64,000 nt of DNA from JAEWWD01 sp964440115. GTDB lineage: Bacteria > Bacillota > Clostridia > Christensenellales > CAG-138. A program made the position numbers and the translations under genes. Where the stretch lies: positions 248,001 through 312,000 of the forward strand of contig CAYTPV010000005.1 of the NCBI GenBank assembly GCA_964440115.1. The letters run 5' to 3'. The notes under the pieces are model-generated. The model ran no database searches and was not told the DNA's origin. It worked only from the letters and a program-made list of their open reading frames with translations. Position 1 is the first letter of the stretch, and every line of letters starts with the position of its first letter. This document shows, one piece after another, positions 51,735-60,138 of this stretch.

Positions 51735-51763
51735 TTGACAAAATTAACAGCCTGTGGTAAATT
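51735..51763 (+). promoter_or_regulatory. Promoter of the 77-aa protein gene
   Basis: TTGACA (51735-51740), a 17-bp spacer and TAAATT (51758-51763), 50 bp upstream of the start codon. Confidence 0.78.
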
Positions 51764-51813
51764 ATCAAACTAGGGTACTCTGTTTGATCGACCCGGCGAA
51801 AGGAGTGAATGCC

Positions 51814-52047
51814 ATGAAGATCAAGAACATCAACAACCCGAAGCGCTTTTTTGAGGTGCTCAACCAGTGCAAAGGGCGCGTGGAATTGATCACCAGTGAA
51901 GGCGACAGGCTCAACCTGAAGAGCACGCTTTGCCAGTACATCGCGCTTACGCAGATGTTTAAGGATGCGCGCATTGACGATGTGGAACTGATCGTCTCCG
52001 AACCCGACGATTTTGCCATGCTGCTGGAGTTTCTGGTACGCGGCTGA
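51814..52047 (+). CDS. Small conserved-looking cytosolic protein (77 aa)
   Basis: 77 residues: KIKNINNPKRFFEVLNQCKGRVELITSEGDRLNLKSTLCQYIALTQMF and an acidic C-terminal half. Predicted alternating strand/helix structure without signal peptide. Similar small proteins occur in many Clostridia without a known function; I give no name. It has a full set of signals of its own: a near-consensus promoter, AAAGGAG 8 bp before the ATG, and an intrinsic terminator 50 bp after the stop, so it is a well-expressed monocistronic gene. Confidence 0.78.
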   Translation: MKIKNINNPKRFFEVLNQCKGRVELITSEGDRLNLKSTLCQYIALTQMFKDARIDDVELIVSEPDDFAMLLEFLVRG

Positions 52048-52058
52048 TCCGTCAGTAA

Positions 52059-52079
52059 GGTGTCGGCTCTGTGCCGACC
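52059..52079 (+). repeat. Degenerate family C-like first hairpin
   Basis: GGTGTCGGC-TCTGT-GCCGACC resembles the family C first hairpin (GGTATCGGC...GCCGACGA) but has changed flanks. It is followed by an AT-rich stretch and a G-rich hairpin that here has a T-run and works as a terminator. Confidence 0.45.
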
Positions 52080-52097
52080 AAATCCTAAAAACACTCC

Positions 52098-52121
52098 GGA
52101 GGGTAACCCCCTCCGTTTTTG
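52098..52121 (+). terminator. Intrinsic terminator of the 77-aa protein gene
   Basis: CGGAGGG-TAACC-CCCTCCG followed by TTTTTG. Confidence 0.88.
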
Positions 52122-52269
52122 TTTTCGGTGATTTACAATACCTTCCATTTATAGTTACAAACGTGAATTGGTCGGATTAAATAGTAAACAAACTATTACC
52201 ACGCAGCAATATAGAGTCTGTATTTAGCAATATTTTAACCTTTCATGCAAATCAAATAAACGGTATACT

Positions 52270-52475
52270 GGTTTTGTAACCATCCGAACAATTTTTATAA
52301 CGTTTGTTCGGATGGGCTGTGCGGATCGTCTAAAGCAACAGATCGCACGGCATCTATGACAGGGAGTAGGAAGCCTGCTTTTCTGCTTTCGCCGGATAAA
52401 CATAGGGACGATGCCCTTCTATGTTTTAGGCTGCCCGGCGGGAAAAAAGAGTCAGGCTTCTTTCCATTTTTTATC
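52270..52475 (+). ncRNA. Candidate structured RNA upstream of glmU (class unknown)
   Basis: After a TATACT box (52264-52269; -35 poor) come CCATCCGAACAA / TTGTTCGGATGG (52280-52315, 12 bp), GCTGTGCGGATC / GATCGCACGGC (52316-52351, one bulge), and a rod made of three nested stems: GAAGCCTG / CAGGCTTC (52370-52377 with 52453-52460), GCCGG / CCGGC, and AAACATAG / CTATGTTT. The rod is followed by TTTCCATTTTTT, which could end transcription. Frames here look non-coding. It could be a stand-alone small RNA, a leader of glmU, or another hairpin string; it does not match a riboswitch consensus I know. The 613-bp gap holds nothing else I can support; 52122-52260 is AT-rich and featureless. Confidence 0.5.
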
Positions 52476-52660
52476 GGTGCTTTCCCGAATAAGACAATTG
52501 ACTGTATTGGGCTGGGAGCAGCGCCTGCTTTCAATCATAAGCGAGGCCTGCCTTTTTATGCTGCGTGCAGGCGAAGCATCATCCATTTCTGTTCCATTTT
52601 CAGCCTGCCAGGTGTATACTTTGGTATAAGAAAAGTCATGATTTGCAGGAGGAAGCGCAT

Positions 52661-54046
52661 ATGCAAACGCCTGTTACTACAGTATTGCTCGCCGGAGGCG
52701 AGGGTACGCGCATGCATTCTGAGACGCCCAAGCCGCTGCATACGCTGTGCGGCCTGTCCATGATGGAATGGGTGCTGCGTGCTGCGCGCTTCCCCGGGGC
52801 GGATGAAAACGAACCTCCCATTGCCGTCGTCAGCATTGGCGCCGCGCAGATACGGGAGCGTTACGGCGATAAACTCAGGTATGTGCAGGAGCCGCAGCGC
52901 CGCGGCACGGGTGCGGCGCTGTTATCGGCGCGTACCCTGCTCGAAGGCAAGGCAGGGCGGGTGCTGGTTTTGGCGGCGGATCTGCCCATGCTGAACACTT
53001 CAACGCTTACAGCGCTTGCCCGGTTGGATTGCGCCGCCGCAGTGCTTACCGCCACATTGCCGGATGCCGCAGGCCACGGCCGAGTGCTGCGTGGGCCTGA
53101 GGGCGGTTTTATGGGCGTAATCGAAGAAGAGGATCTCACGCAGGAGCAGAAGGCAATCCGAGAGGCGCGCGTATCCGCTTATTGCTTTGATATTCCGCAA
53201 TTGCTATTGGTGCTTGCGCAGCTCGAGCAGGAAATCGGCCAAGGCGAGCTTTCCATGGCCGATGTGCTCGTCGCTTTCAGGCAGCATGGGGTCTGCGTGC
53301 AGACTCTGCCCATATCGCCTGAAGAAGCCATGGGTGTGAACGACCGTGTACAGCTTGCCGCCTGCACAGCCGTACTTCGTCACCGCATCAACCGCGCGCA
53401 CATGCTCGCGGGCGTCACATTTATCGACCCCGAAGCGGCATATATAGACGCAACGGTCAAAATCGGCAAGGATTGCACCATATACCCCGGCGTGGTGCTC
53501 GAAGGCAATACCGTGATCGGGGAAGGGACTACGCTTTACCCCGCCTGCCGTATTATTGACAGTCACATAGGCCGTTTCTGCGCCGCGCAGGGCGTTGTGG
53601 CGCGCGACGCCGTGGTCGGCGATCACGTCACGCTGGGGCCGTACGTTAACCTCAGGCCAGGTGCGCATCTGCATGATTTCGTAAAAGTCGGCAACTACAT
53701 CGAAGTCAAGAATTCCGTGGTCGGGGAGGGCAGCAAGCTGCCGCATCTTTCCTATATCGGCGACGGGGAAGTGGGCAAACGTGTCAATCTTGGCTGCGGC
53801 ACTGTGTTTGTGAATTACGACGGCTACAAGAAACATCGCACGGTGATCGGCGACGACGCGTTCATAGGCTGCCACACCAGCCTTGTTGCACCCGTCACAG
53901 TAGGTGCGGGTTCCTTTACTGCGGCGGGTTCCGTCATCACGGAGGATGTGCCGCCCGATACGCTCGCCATCGCGCGCGCCAAGCAGGTCAATAAGCTCAA
54001 CTACATCTCCAAGCTGCGCGTCAAGCGTGGCGAAGTAAAAGAATAA
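52661..54046 (+). CDS. glmU: Bifunctional GlmU (UDP-GlcNAc pyrophosphorylase / GlcN-1-P acetyltransferase)
   Basis: 461-residue enzyme making UDP-GlcNAc for peptidoglycan. The N-terminal uridyltransferase has LLAGGEGTRMHSETPKPLHTLCG (residues about 8-30), QEPQRRGTGAALLSA and VLAADLPML. From about 255 the left-handed beta helix hexapeptide repeats include GPYVNLRPGAHLHDFVKVGNYIEVKNS, the acetyltransferase loop HLSYIGDGEVGKRVNLGCGTVFVNYDGYKKHRTVIGDDAFIG, and AAGSVITEDVPP. CAGGAGGAAG lies 9 bp before the ATG; the open frame farther upstream has no site. The frame ends directly at a hairpin string. Confidence 0.95.
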   Translation: MQTPVTTVLLAGGEGTRMHSETPKPLHTLCGLSMMEWVLRAARFPGADENEPPIAVVSIGAAQIRERYGDKLRYVQEPQRRGTGAALLSARTLLEGKAGRVLVLAADLPMLNTSTLTALARLDCAAAVLTATLPDAAGHGRVLRGPEGGFMGVIEEEDLTQEQKAIREARVSAYCFDIPQLLLVLAQLEQEIGQGELSMADVLVAFRQHGVCVQTLPISPEEAMGVNDRVQLAACTAVLRHRINRAHMLAGVTFIDPEAAYIDATVKIGKDCTIYPGVVLEGNTVIGEGTTLYPACRIIDSHIGRFCAAQGVVARDAVVGDHVTLGPYVNLRPGAHLHDFVKVGNYIEVKNSVVGEGSKLPHLSYIGDGEVGKRVNLGCGTVFVNYDGYKKHRTVIGDDAFIGCHTSLVAPVTVGAGSFTAAGSVITEDVPPDTLAIARAKQVNKLNYISKLRVKRGEVKE

Positions 54047-54324
54047 CCGCAGACAAAGCCCTGCGGACTTTGTCTGCGGGTTTTCTGCATGTAAAAATGC
54101 CGCTCATGGCGGCATTTTTTCACCGATCCGGCGAATGAATCGCCGGATCGGATTCTATAAGGACTGACTTATGGACAATTCTATAGGGGGCGTGGGGGAT
54201 CGAAATCCCCCACATTTCATTCAAAACCGGCGATTCATTCGCCGATTTTGCAAAAGAATGCCGCTGTGAGCGGCATTCTTACATGCAGAACTCCACTGAT
54301 AAAGCCCGCAGGGCTTTTCAGTGG
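54047..54324. repeat. Family D hairpin string (seven consecutive stem-loops)
   Basis: The whole gap between convergent glmU and the SH3 lipoprotein gene is stem-loops: 54047-54079 (CCGCAGACAAAG), 54093-54120 (AAAAATGCCGC, with a T-run: a true terminator for glmU), 54123-54151 (CCGATCCGGCGA), 54192-54213 (GTGGGGGAT / ATCCCCCAC), 54228-54244 (CGGCGA), 54255-54279 (AGAATGCCGC) and 54293-54324 (CCACTGA.AAAGCCC / GGGCTTT.TCAGTGG). The first starts at the base after the glmU stop; the last ends at the base before the stop of the minus-strand gene. The last four align with the string at 59.6 kb. Confidence 0.82.
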
Positions 54325-55083
54325 TTATGGCGTCGGTGACGGAACAGGGAATCCCGTGCTCTGCGGCTTTTCCTTGGCGGCCAGCGCTTCTTCCGCCGAA
54401 ATGAAAGTCACATCTGTCTGCTTGATATACCTCTGCAGTTTGTTGTTGTATACGACGTGCAGATACCCGTCGATAAGGCGCAGCGTCTTTACGACATCCC
54501 CTTTGCTCAGCTTCATGTCTGAAAAGCTGTCCGGCACGGGGGAAATATACAGCGGTGATGACGCAACGGAAACCTTGGCCCAGCGCATGTTATCCGGCCG
54601 GGGCGGTTCGCCCAGCGTAATCAGTTTTTCTGTGATGTAAGCCGTTACGCCGCCCATGTTTATTTTGTACCAGCCATTCTGCAGCGACATGATATCCATC
54701 GCCGCGTTTTGGCCCATAACGTCGATAATGTCACTTTCAGTAGATGGTTGTGCCCGCAAATTGACCCCCTCGGCGTTGCAATAGCCGCGGGCAGGAAATT
54801 TTACGGGGGTAGGCGCAGGCCCGGCTGTCGTTGAGGGCGCAGCAGAACTGGCGGGCGCCGCTGCAGGCTCTGCCGCAGGCTGCGCCTCCGGTGAAGCGGA
54901 GGGCAGTGCCGTGGGCTGTGCCGACTGGGGCGGCGCCGTCGCGGCAGACGACCAGGAGTCGGTTGGTACGGCGGCTTGGGCGGCCGCAGGTGTGGAAACG
55001 GGCTGTTCTCCCGCCGTCGGCTTGCAGCCGGGCAGGAACACCAGCATGCATACTGCGAGCAGTATTGCCGCAAAACGCTTCAT
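54325..55083 (-). CDS. SH3-domain lipoprotein
   Basis: 252 residues. The signal peptide ends with FLPGC (Cys20). A long Ala/Pro/Ser/Thr linker (21-95) leads to a bacterial SH3 domain (about 100-165) with GVNLRAQPSTESDIIDVMGQNAAMDIMSLQNGWYKINMGGVTAYI. A second SH3-like segment is at about 175-235 (VASSPLYISPVPDSFSDMKLSKGDVVKTLRLIDGYLHVVY). Such proteins bind cell-wall peptides. AAAGGAG precedes the ATG. The C-terminal tail PVPSPTP is like that of the other lipoproteins in this window. Confidence 0.87.
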   Translation of the reverse strand: MKRFAAILLAVCMLVFLPGCKPTAGEQPVSTPAAAQAAVPTDSWSSAATAPPQSAQPTALPSASPEAQPAAEPAAAPASSAAPSTTAGPAPTPVKFPARGYCNAEGVNLRAQPSTESDIIDVMGQNAAMDIMSLQNGWYKINMGGVTAYITEKLITLGEPPRPDNMRWAKVSVASSPLYISPVPDSFSDMKLSKGDVVKTLRLIDGYLHVVYNNKLQRYIKQTDVTFISAEEALAAKEKPQSTGFPVPSPTP

Positions 55084-55214
55084 GTGCGTTCACTCCTTTG
55101 CTCTTGATATATAAAGGACTTGTTTCCAATCATACCCTGTTGGCCGTATTGCATACATGTTCGCTGCTTTGACGCATATTCCTGCCATAGCAGGGAACAA
55201 AAGCCTCGCGGGGC

Positions 55215-55244
55215 TTGTTTCGTACGCCGTTTTTGCTGTATAGT
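55215..55244 (+). promoter_or_regulatory. Probable promoter of sdaAB-sdaAA
   Basis: TTGTTT (55215-55220), an 18-bp spacer and TATAGT (55239-55244), 70 bp before the sdaAB start. Confidence 0.55.
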
Positions 55245-55314
55245 GTTACCAAATCCCGTATCAAAGGCGATGCGGCGGAACGAAGCGCGCGGTGGCGCGC
55301 GAAAGGGGAATCCT

Positions 55315-55977
55315 ATGACGGATTACAGTGTATTCGATATCATCGGCCCGCGCATGACGGGCCCGTCCAGCTCGCATACAGCGGGGGCGTGCAGGCTCGC
55401 GAATGTTGCGCGCCGCATTGCAGGCGACGATGTTGCGGCGGTCAGCTTCACGCTGTACGGCTCGTTTGCGAAAACGGGCGCGGGCCACGGCACGGATAAA
55501 GCGCTTATCGCGGGCGTGTTGGGCATGCAGCCCGATGATCCCGGCATCGTAAACGCATATGAAGCGGCGAAGATGGCGAAACTCCCGGTGGAGATGGAGT
55601 TCAGTGACGAACCCGCAGGCCACCCCAATACGGCAAAGATCCGCATTACGGATCACACCGGAAAAACAACGGAAATTCTCGGCTGCTCCATTGGCGGCGG
55701 CAATATCCGCATTGTGGAGATCAATGGTCTGGATCTCGAACTGAGCGGCGATTACCCCACGCTGGTGATGCAGTATCACGATATGCCGGGCGTGGTGGCC
55801 ATCGTCACGCATGTGCTGGCGCAGCATCATATCAATATCGCGTTCATGCGCGTGTTCCGGCACGGCAAGGGCGCGGACGCCTATATGACGATCGAAACGG
55901 ATCAGCCCGTCAGCGCGGCCATACGAGAGCTGATCATAGGGTTGTCCGACGGCATTACCACCGTCTATTCGGTGTAA
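55315..55977 (+). CDS. sdaAB: L-serine ammonia-lyase, iron-sulfur-dependent, beta subunit
   Basis: 220-residue beta chain. The N-terminal domain has SVFDIIGPRMTGPSSSHTAGACRLA and YGSFAKTGAGHGTDKALIAG, both diagnostic. The C-terminal ACT domain (about 145-220) has LVMQYHDMPGVVAIVTHVLAQHHINIAFMRVFRHGKGADAYMTIETDQP. GAAAGGGG lies before the ATG at 55315. It is followed after 18 bp by the alpha subunit gene. The enzyme converts serine to pyruvate and ammonia. Confidence 0.96.
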   Translation: MTDYSVFDIIGPRMTGPSSSHTAGACRLANVARRIAGDDVAAVSFTLYGSFAKTGAGHGTDKALIAGVLGMQPDDPGIVNAYEAAKMAKLPVEMEFSDEPAGHPNTAKIRITDHTGKTTEILGCSIGGGNIRIVEINGLDLELSGDYPTLVMQYHDMPGVVAIVTHVLAQHHINIAFMRVFRHGKGADAYMTIETDQPVSAAIRELIIGLSDGITTVYSV

Positions 55978-55995
55978 GCGCAGGGAGGGTACAGT

Positions 55996-56898
55996 ATGCT
56001 TGACTTTCACAGCGGAACGGAACTGCTTGCGGCCTGCGCGGCCCGCAGTATTACAATAGCCGAAGCCATGCAGCTTCGCGAAGAACTCGTCAGCGAGACG
56101 GCCCGCGAAACCATGCGCGCGGAAATGAAAAAGAATCTTGAGGTTATGCGCGAGGCCGTTTCCCGCGGGCTGGTGGGCGATGTACGCTCGCTGAGCGGGC
56201 TCTCGGGCGGCGACGCTGCCAAGCTCAAATCATATTCGGACGGTTCGCCGCTGCTGGGCGCGGACGCCTGTGAAGCGGCGGCAGCCGCCATGGCGGTTGT
56301 GGAGGTCAACGCCTCCATGGGCCGCATCGTGGCCGCGCCGACAGCGGGTGCTTCCGGCATACTGCCGGGTGTGCTTGTCTGCCTTGCCGAAAGACGGGGC
56401 TGGTCGGATGAAGCGCTCATCGACGCGCTGTTTACTGCGGGCGCAGTGGGGATGCTGATCGCGTCGCACGCCACCATCGCGGGTGCGGACGGCGGGTGCC
56501 AGGCAGAAACGGGAAGCGCCGCTGCTATGACTGCGGCTGCACTTGTGGAACTCATGGGCGGTACCCCGGAGGCGGCGCTGACTGCAGCGGCCATTTCGCT
56601 CAAAAATGTACTAGGCCTCGTATGCGATCCGGTGGCGGGGCTGGTGGAATGCCCCTGCATCAAGCGCAACGGCATAGGCGCGGTCAACGCTTTGCTTTCG
56701 GCGGATTTGGCGCTAGCGGGCGTTCGATCGCACATCCCCTTCGACGAAGTGGTGGGCGCGATGCGATCGGTGGGCGCCGTCATGCGGCCGGAATTGCGGG
56801 AAACCGCTCTCGGCGGCCTTGCCGCTACGCCGACGGGCCGTGCGATCGCGCAGCGTCTGCGGAAAAAACAGCCTGCAGGGGAGACTTCAGCAGAATAA
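55996..56898 (+). CDS. sdaAA: L-serine ammonia-lyase, iron-sulfur-dependent, alpha subunit
   Basis: 300-residue alpha chain that carries the 4Fe-4S catalytic cluster. Cluster cysteines are visible in GADGGCQAE (about 169) and in LVCDPVAGLVECPCIKRN (about 210-225). VVEVNASMGRIVAAPTAGASGILPGVL is the conserved substrate region. GGAGGG precedes the ATG. A strong terminator follows the stop, so the pair forms a two-gene operon. Confidence 0.97.
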   Translation: MLDFHSGTELLAACAARSITIAEAMQLREELVSETARETMRAEMKKNLEVMREAVSRGLVGDVRSLSGLSGGDAAKLKSYSDGSPLLGADACEAAAAAMAVVEVNASMGRIVAAPTAGASGILPGVLVCLAERRGWSDEALIDALFTAGAVGMLIASHATIAGADGGCQAETGSAAAMTAAALVELMGGTPEAALTAAAISLKNVLGLVCDPVAGLVECPCIKRNGIGAVNALLSADLALAGVRSHIPFDEVVGAMRSVGAVMRPELRETALGGLAATPTGRAIAQRLRKKQPAGETSAE

Positions 56899-56952
56899 AC
56901 AAATTGCAAAGCGGTTTGTTCTTACAATCCAGAATGTCTTAATAAAAACCCC

Positions 56953-56986
56953 GCCGGCAGAGTCGTATGACTCTGCCGGCCTTTTT
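56953..56986 (+). terminator. Intrinsic terminator of sdaAB-sdaAA
   Basis: GCCGGCAGAGTC-GTAT-GACTCTGCCGGC (12-bp stem) followed by CTTTTTG, 55 bp after the stop. Confidence 0.9.
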
Positions 56987-57063
56987 GGGGCATGCCGAAG
57001 TACTTTCCTCGGCATACTTTATTTGTACCGCCGCCCAATGGGGGATCGGGGGCGGGCACAAAA

Positions 57064-59352
57064 TCATTCCAGACGGATCACGAGCACGCTCATATCGTCC
57101 GCATATCCGCGATCCCGGGCAGCTTGCAGCAATGCGCGGGCGGCATCTTCGCAGGTGTTCGCCCCGCCCACGCAGGCGATGATTTCCTGCGTTGTGTCTT
57201 CGCCGAGCGCGTCCAAAGCGCCGTCGGTGAGCAGAACGACTGAATCGTTTCTTTTGAGCGTTGCCGTGTGTATGGCGGGCGACGCTTCATCCAGTATTCC
57301 CGCTGGCAGCGCTTCCGCATATATGGTGTGAACGCGCCCTTCTCTTAATACAAAGCTGGGCGGTGCGCCGAATTTAATAAATTCCGCCGCGCCGGAGGAA
57401 AGATCCACATGCAGCGCGTCTACGGTCGCGTACATATCCTGACCGCCATGCTGCATCAACAGGCGGTTGACGCACTCGAGCGCCGCGTCGCGCTCAAAGC
57501 CCGTTTCATACAGCCTGCACAGCATGTCCAGCGTGGCGGTGCTCTGCGCGCGCGCGGCAGCGCCGCTGCCCATGCCGTCGGAAAGAGCAAACAGAGCGCG
57601 GCCGTTGGGCAGGCTGGTATAAGCTGTGCTGTCCCCGCTTGCGATACTGCCCCGCATGGGCGCGCTGGCCGCGCCGATACCGGTCTTCATGCGCCGTGCC
57701 TGTTCAAATTCGAGTATTTTGCCGTGCGCGCCGTCCCTGCGAGTCAAAAGCCGCATGGGACATTCCATGGCGCGGGAAACGGCGTCTTCAAGTGCGGCAA
57801 TGTTGGGTTGCTCCGCCATTTGCAGCTGCGCGAACAAACAGCCTTTGCGTTTATGTATCAGCGCGCCTTTCACATGAAATCCTTCCCGCTCCAGCCGACG
57901 TGTGAGCATCTGCGCTGCGCCTTCGATGGGCCATTCCCGTTCGCGAACGCCTTCGGCTAGTGAAAGAATTGTGCGGGATACCCCTGATAACTGTCTGCGC
58001 GCAAACGCGTGCTGCGACGCGGCACGATAAGTATCCATACAGCGGCGGCGGTAAGCGTCCTGCGCCTGCGCGGCGGCGGCCGCTATGGAAGCGGTGCGTG
58101 TGCAGTCGCCGGGAATGGGTTTTTGCGGACGCGGCCGAAGGCCGTTGTTGTATGCAGGCAGCATGGCCTCCACGGCCTCTGCCATCGCCAAAGAGTCACG
58201 GTTGCATGCGCCGCGGTGCGCGCAGTCCGCACATATATTGCTGACAGCGCGCGTCATTTCCGCGCGCTCTTCCTCTGCGTCGTATGACCAATCCGCGCGT
58301 TCAGGGAACAGGGTCGCGACCTGCTCCACCGTGCGGGCGGTATGCGTCATGTCTTCCGATGTGCGCATCTGCATCCAGTTGAGCGCCGTACGTGCCGTGC
58401 GTTCTTCACGCGCATTGACGTCCACGGTCGATCTTAACCACAGCAGGCCCCGCCGGGGGACGAGCGCAAGCGCCGCCGCCGCGGGGATGGCGTTGGCCAT
58501 GCTGACCTGCATGCCGGCCACTCCCGCGTAGCCTTCAGTAACGGCACAGGCGACACAGAAGCCGAGCATTACGCCCCAGATACCCATGCGCCTGCAGATA
58601 ACGCCCGCCAGTGTGCATATGGCCAGGTTTGCGAGCAGCAGGGATTGCCCCCTGCCGCCGAGTATCAGCATGCCGCCGAGCACAACTGCCACCGCGACCG
58701 CGGGCAGGCCCTTTGCGTAAGCCGTAAACATGGATACCCAGGCGACAAGTACGATGCCCAGCGAAAACGAGTATATGGATACGTCGGAAATGGCAAGAGC
58801 CGACGCGCCAAGCAGCAGACACAGCGCGATCTGTTCTTCTTCCTGCAGCCTGTTGCGTGCCTGCAGGGATTTGAGCGCGCGAAGCCCGTTCTGGAAGGCG
58901 GCAGCAAATACCAACGTGAGCGCCATGCCCGCAAGCCCGCGCAGCGCGTCGCCCAGTGAGTTTAAATAAAACAGCGGGACCATGACAAGCTGCGTGATGC
59001 CTAAAAACAAAAGCTTGTCCACACGGCGAACATGATGCTTCCACAGCTTGTACAGCAATGTAGCAGCTATATACAGGCCGCTTGCGCAAAGCGCGGGGCA
59101 GCCCGACTGACCTGCAAGCAGCGAACCTATCACAACGCCGGCAAACGGAAACATCGCGTTCTGGCCGGCGATATCCACGGCAGCAAGAAACGCCACGCCG
59201 AAAGGAAGCAATGCCTGCAGCAGCTCCACGCGGCCAAGCAGAAGCGCAAGCACAAACGACCCCGTTTGAAGCAGGAATGTTTTGCGGCGTACATAGGGTA
59301 GGAGGCTTTCAAAGATGTGCGAGAACGAGAGCGGCAGGCGCGGGCTTTCCAT
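57064..59352 (-). CDS. spoIIE: Stage II sporulation protein E (PP2C phosphatase)
   Basis: 762-residue sporulation phosphatase. About ten hydrophobic helices fill residues 30-300. A middle region with CADCAHRGACNRD (four Cys) links to the C-terminal PP2C domain (about 570-762) with FALSDGMGSGAAARAQST, GAAEFIKFGAPPSFVLREG, VLLTDGALDALGED and DDMSVLVIRL, which holds the metal aspartates. In Bacillus it dephosphorylates SpoIIAA to free sigma-F at the polar septum. ATG 59352 follows TGGAGGTG; the frame open to 59391 has no site. Confidence 0.95.
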   Translation of the reverse strand: MESPRLPLSFSHIFESLLPYVRRKTFLLQTGSFVLALLLGRVELLQALLPFGVAFLAAVDIAGQNAMFPFAGVVIGSLLAGQSGCPALCASGLYIAATLLYKLWKHHVRRVDKLLFLGITQLVMVPLFYLNSLGDALRGLAGMALTLVFAAAFQNGLRALKSLQARNRLQEEEQIALCLLLGASALAISDVSIYSFSLGIVLVAWVSMFTAYAKGLPAVAVAVVLGGMLILGGRGQSLLLANLAICTLAGVICRRMGIWGVMLGFCVACAVTEGYAGVAGMQVSMANAIPAAAALALVPRRGLLWLRSTVDVNAREERTARTALNWMQMRTSEDMTHTARTVEQVATLFPERADWSYDAEEERAEMTRAVSNICADCAHRGACNRDSLAMAEAVEAMLPAYNNGLRPRPQKPIPGDCTRTASIAAAAAQAQDAYRRRCMDTYRAASQHAFARRQLSGVSRTILSLAEGVREREWPIEGAAQMLTRRLEREGFHVKGALIHKRKGCLFAQLQMAEQPNIAALEDAVSRAMECPMRLLTRRDGAHGKILEFEQARRMKTGIGAASAPMRGSIASGDSTAYTSLPNGRALFALSDGMGSGAAARAQSTATLDMLCRLYETGFERDAALECVNRLLMQHGGQDMYATVDALHVDLSSGAAEFIKFGAPPSFVLREGRVHTIYAEALPAGILDEASPAIHTATLKRNDSVVLLTDGALDALGEDTTQEIIACVGGANTCEDAARALLQAARDRGYADDMSVLVIRLE

Positions 59353-59606
59353 AGGTACACCTCCAGCCTTGAGCGAGTGTTCTATGAGCATATAGCCGCT
59401 CTGCTGTGAACATTGTCGTACGAGCGTGCGAACGGCGCGTCAATCGTGCGACTTATGCCGCGCCCACAACCCTTTTTTCGCGCTGATGCTGCAAGGGGCG
59501 TCATATGCCGCCATAAAAGCCCCCGCACGATTTGCGGAATGCTGTGTTTGGCGTTGGAATTATATTTTTGGAACTGTGCAAGTGGCCGCGGTCTATTCTT
59601 TTGGGG

Positions 59607-59740
59607 TGCAGGGGATCGCAGTCCCCTGCAGTTCATTCAAATTCGGCGATTCATTCGCCGAATTTGTGAGAGAATGCCGCCATGAGCGGCATTCTAACCA
59701 GCAGAAGCCCAATGATTTAGTCGAAGAACTAAATCATTGG
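59607..59740. repeat. Family D hairpin string (four consecutive stem-loops)
   Basis: Stems: 59607-59630 (TGCAGGGGA / TCCCCTGCA), 59639-59665 (AAATTCGGCGA / TCGCCGAATTT), 59671-59695 (AGAATGCCGC / GCGGCATTCT) and 59709-59740 (CCAATGATTTAGT / ACTAAATCATTGG). They align one-for-one with 54192-54324; the loops CG.A, TTCAT and TGA and the spacers (TTCATTCAAA, GCAGAA) are conserved while stems 1 and 4 changed on both arms. It lies between spoIIE and the SRP RNA promoter. The 254 bp before it (59353-59606) show no gene. Confidence 0.83.
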
Positions 59741-59753
59741 TTGGTTTTTCTCA

Positions 59754-59782
59754 TTGCGCGAAACATGCATTCATTGTACAAT
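59754..59782 (+). promoter_or_regulatory. Promoter of the SRP RNA gene
   Basis: TTGCGC (59754-59759), a 17-bp spacer and TACAAT (59777-59782), 8 bp before the RNA 5' end. Confidence 0.8.
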
Positions 59783-59789
59783 ACCTGTA

Positions 59790-60059
59790 TGCCGCGCTAG
59801 GCGGGGAGACAGCGGTGCCCTGTACCTGCAAACCGCTATAGCAGGGCTGAATTCCATCCCCCGGTCAGCGCATGTGGGGTACTGGTACCGGTAAGGGGCG
59901 TTGATAGCCGGGCCCTGTGCAATCGGCGTCTGTGAATCATGTCAGGTCCTGACGGAAGCAGCATTAAGCGGAACAGCCGGTGTGCCGCGGGTATGCCTGG
60001 AAGGAGCTACCTGCCGGGGTGCCGCCCGGATGTGTGTGATCAAAGGATGGTGCGCGGCA
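59790..60059 (+). ncRNA. ffs: Signal recognition particle RNA, large bacterial type
   Basis: About 270 nt. The 5' part (GCTAGGCGGGGAGACAGCGG, then TGCCCTGTACC) matches the Alu-domain start of Bacillus scRNA. The universally conserved apical hairpin GTCAGGTCCTGACGGAAGCAGCATTAAG is at about 59939-59966, with GGAAGCAGC binding Ffh. The ends pair: TGCCGCGC at the 5' end with GTGCGCGGCA at the 3' end. Promoter and terminator flank it. It scaffolds Ffh for cotranslational membrane targeting. Confidence 0.96.
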
Positions 60060-60085
60060 AAATGCATATTCTGCGCGAAGCGCAT

Positions 60086-60119
60086 AAAAACCACCGAATA
60101 AAATCGGTGGTTTTTGTTT
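60086..60119. terminator. Terminator of the SRP RNA gene (bidirectional)
   Basis: AAAAACCACCGA-ATAAAA-TCGGTGGTTTTT then GTTTTGTT. It also lies 20 bp from the stop of the minus-strand lipoprotein gene, where the A-run supplies a T-run. Confidence 0.9.
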
Positions 60120-60138
60120 TGTTCGGATTATTGATATC

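Noticed and set aside
52402..52416. 15-nt match between the candidate RNA rod and the pheST terminator (ACATAGGGACGATGC)
   Set aside because: With two strands and 64 kb, a handful of 15-nt matches is expected by chance, and flanks do not align; no T-box motif follows.
52295..52534. 79-residue minus-strand frame upstream of glmU
   Set aside because: It covers the arms of the candidate structured RNA, has no ribosome site and a composition unlike real genes here.
54047..54324. Possible CRISPR array (repeated short palindromes)
   Set aside because: Stem sequences differ, unit lengths vary from 17 to 38 nt and there are no equal-length spacers or cas genes.
56007..56909. 300-residue minus-strand frame opposite sdaAA
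   Set aside because: Ser/Ala/Thr-rich low-complexity product typical of antisense frames of GC-rich genes; the plus strand carries the cluster cysteines.
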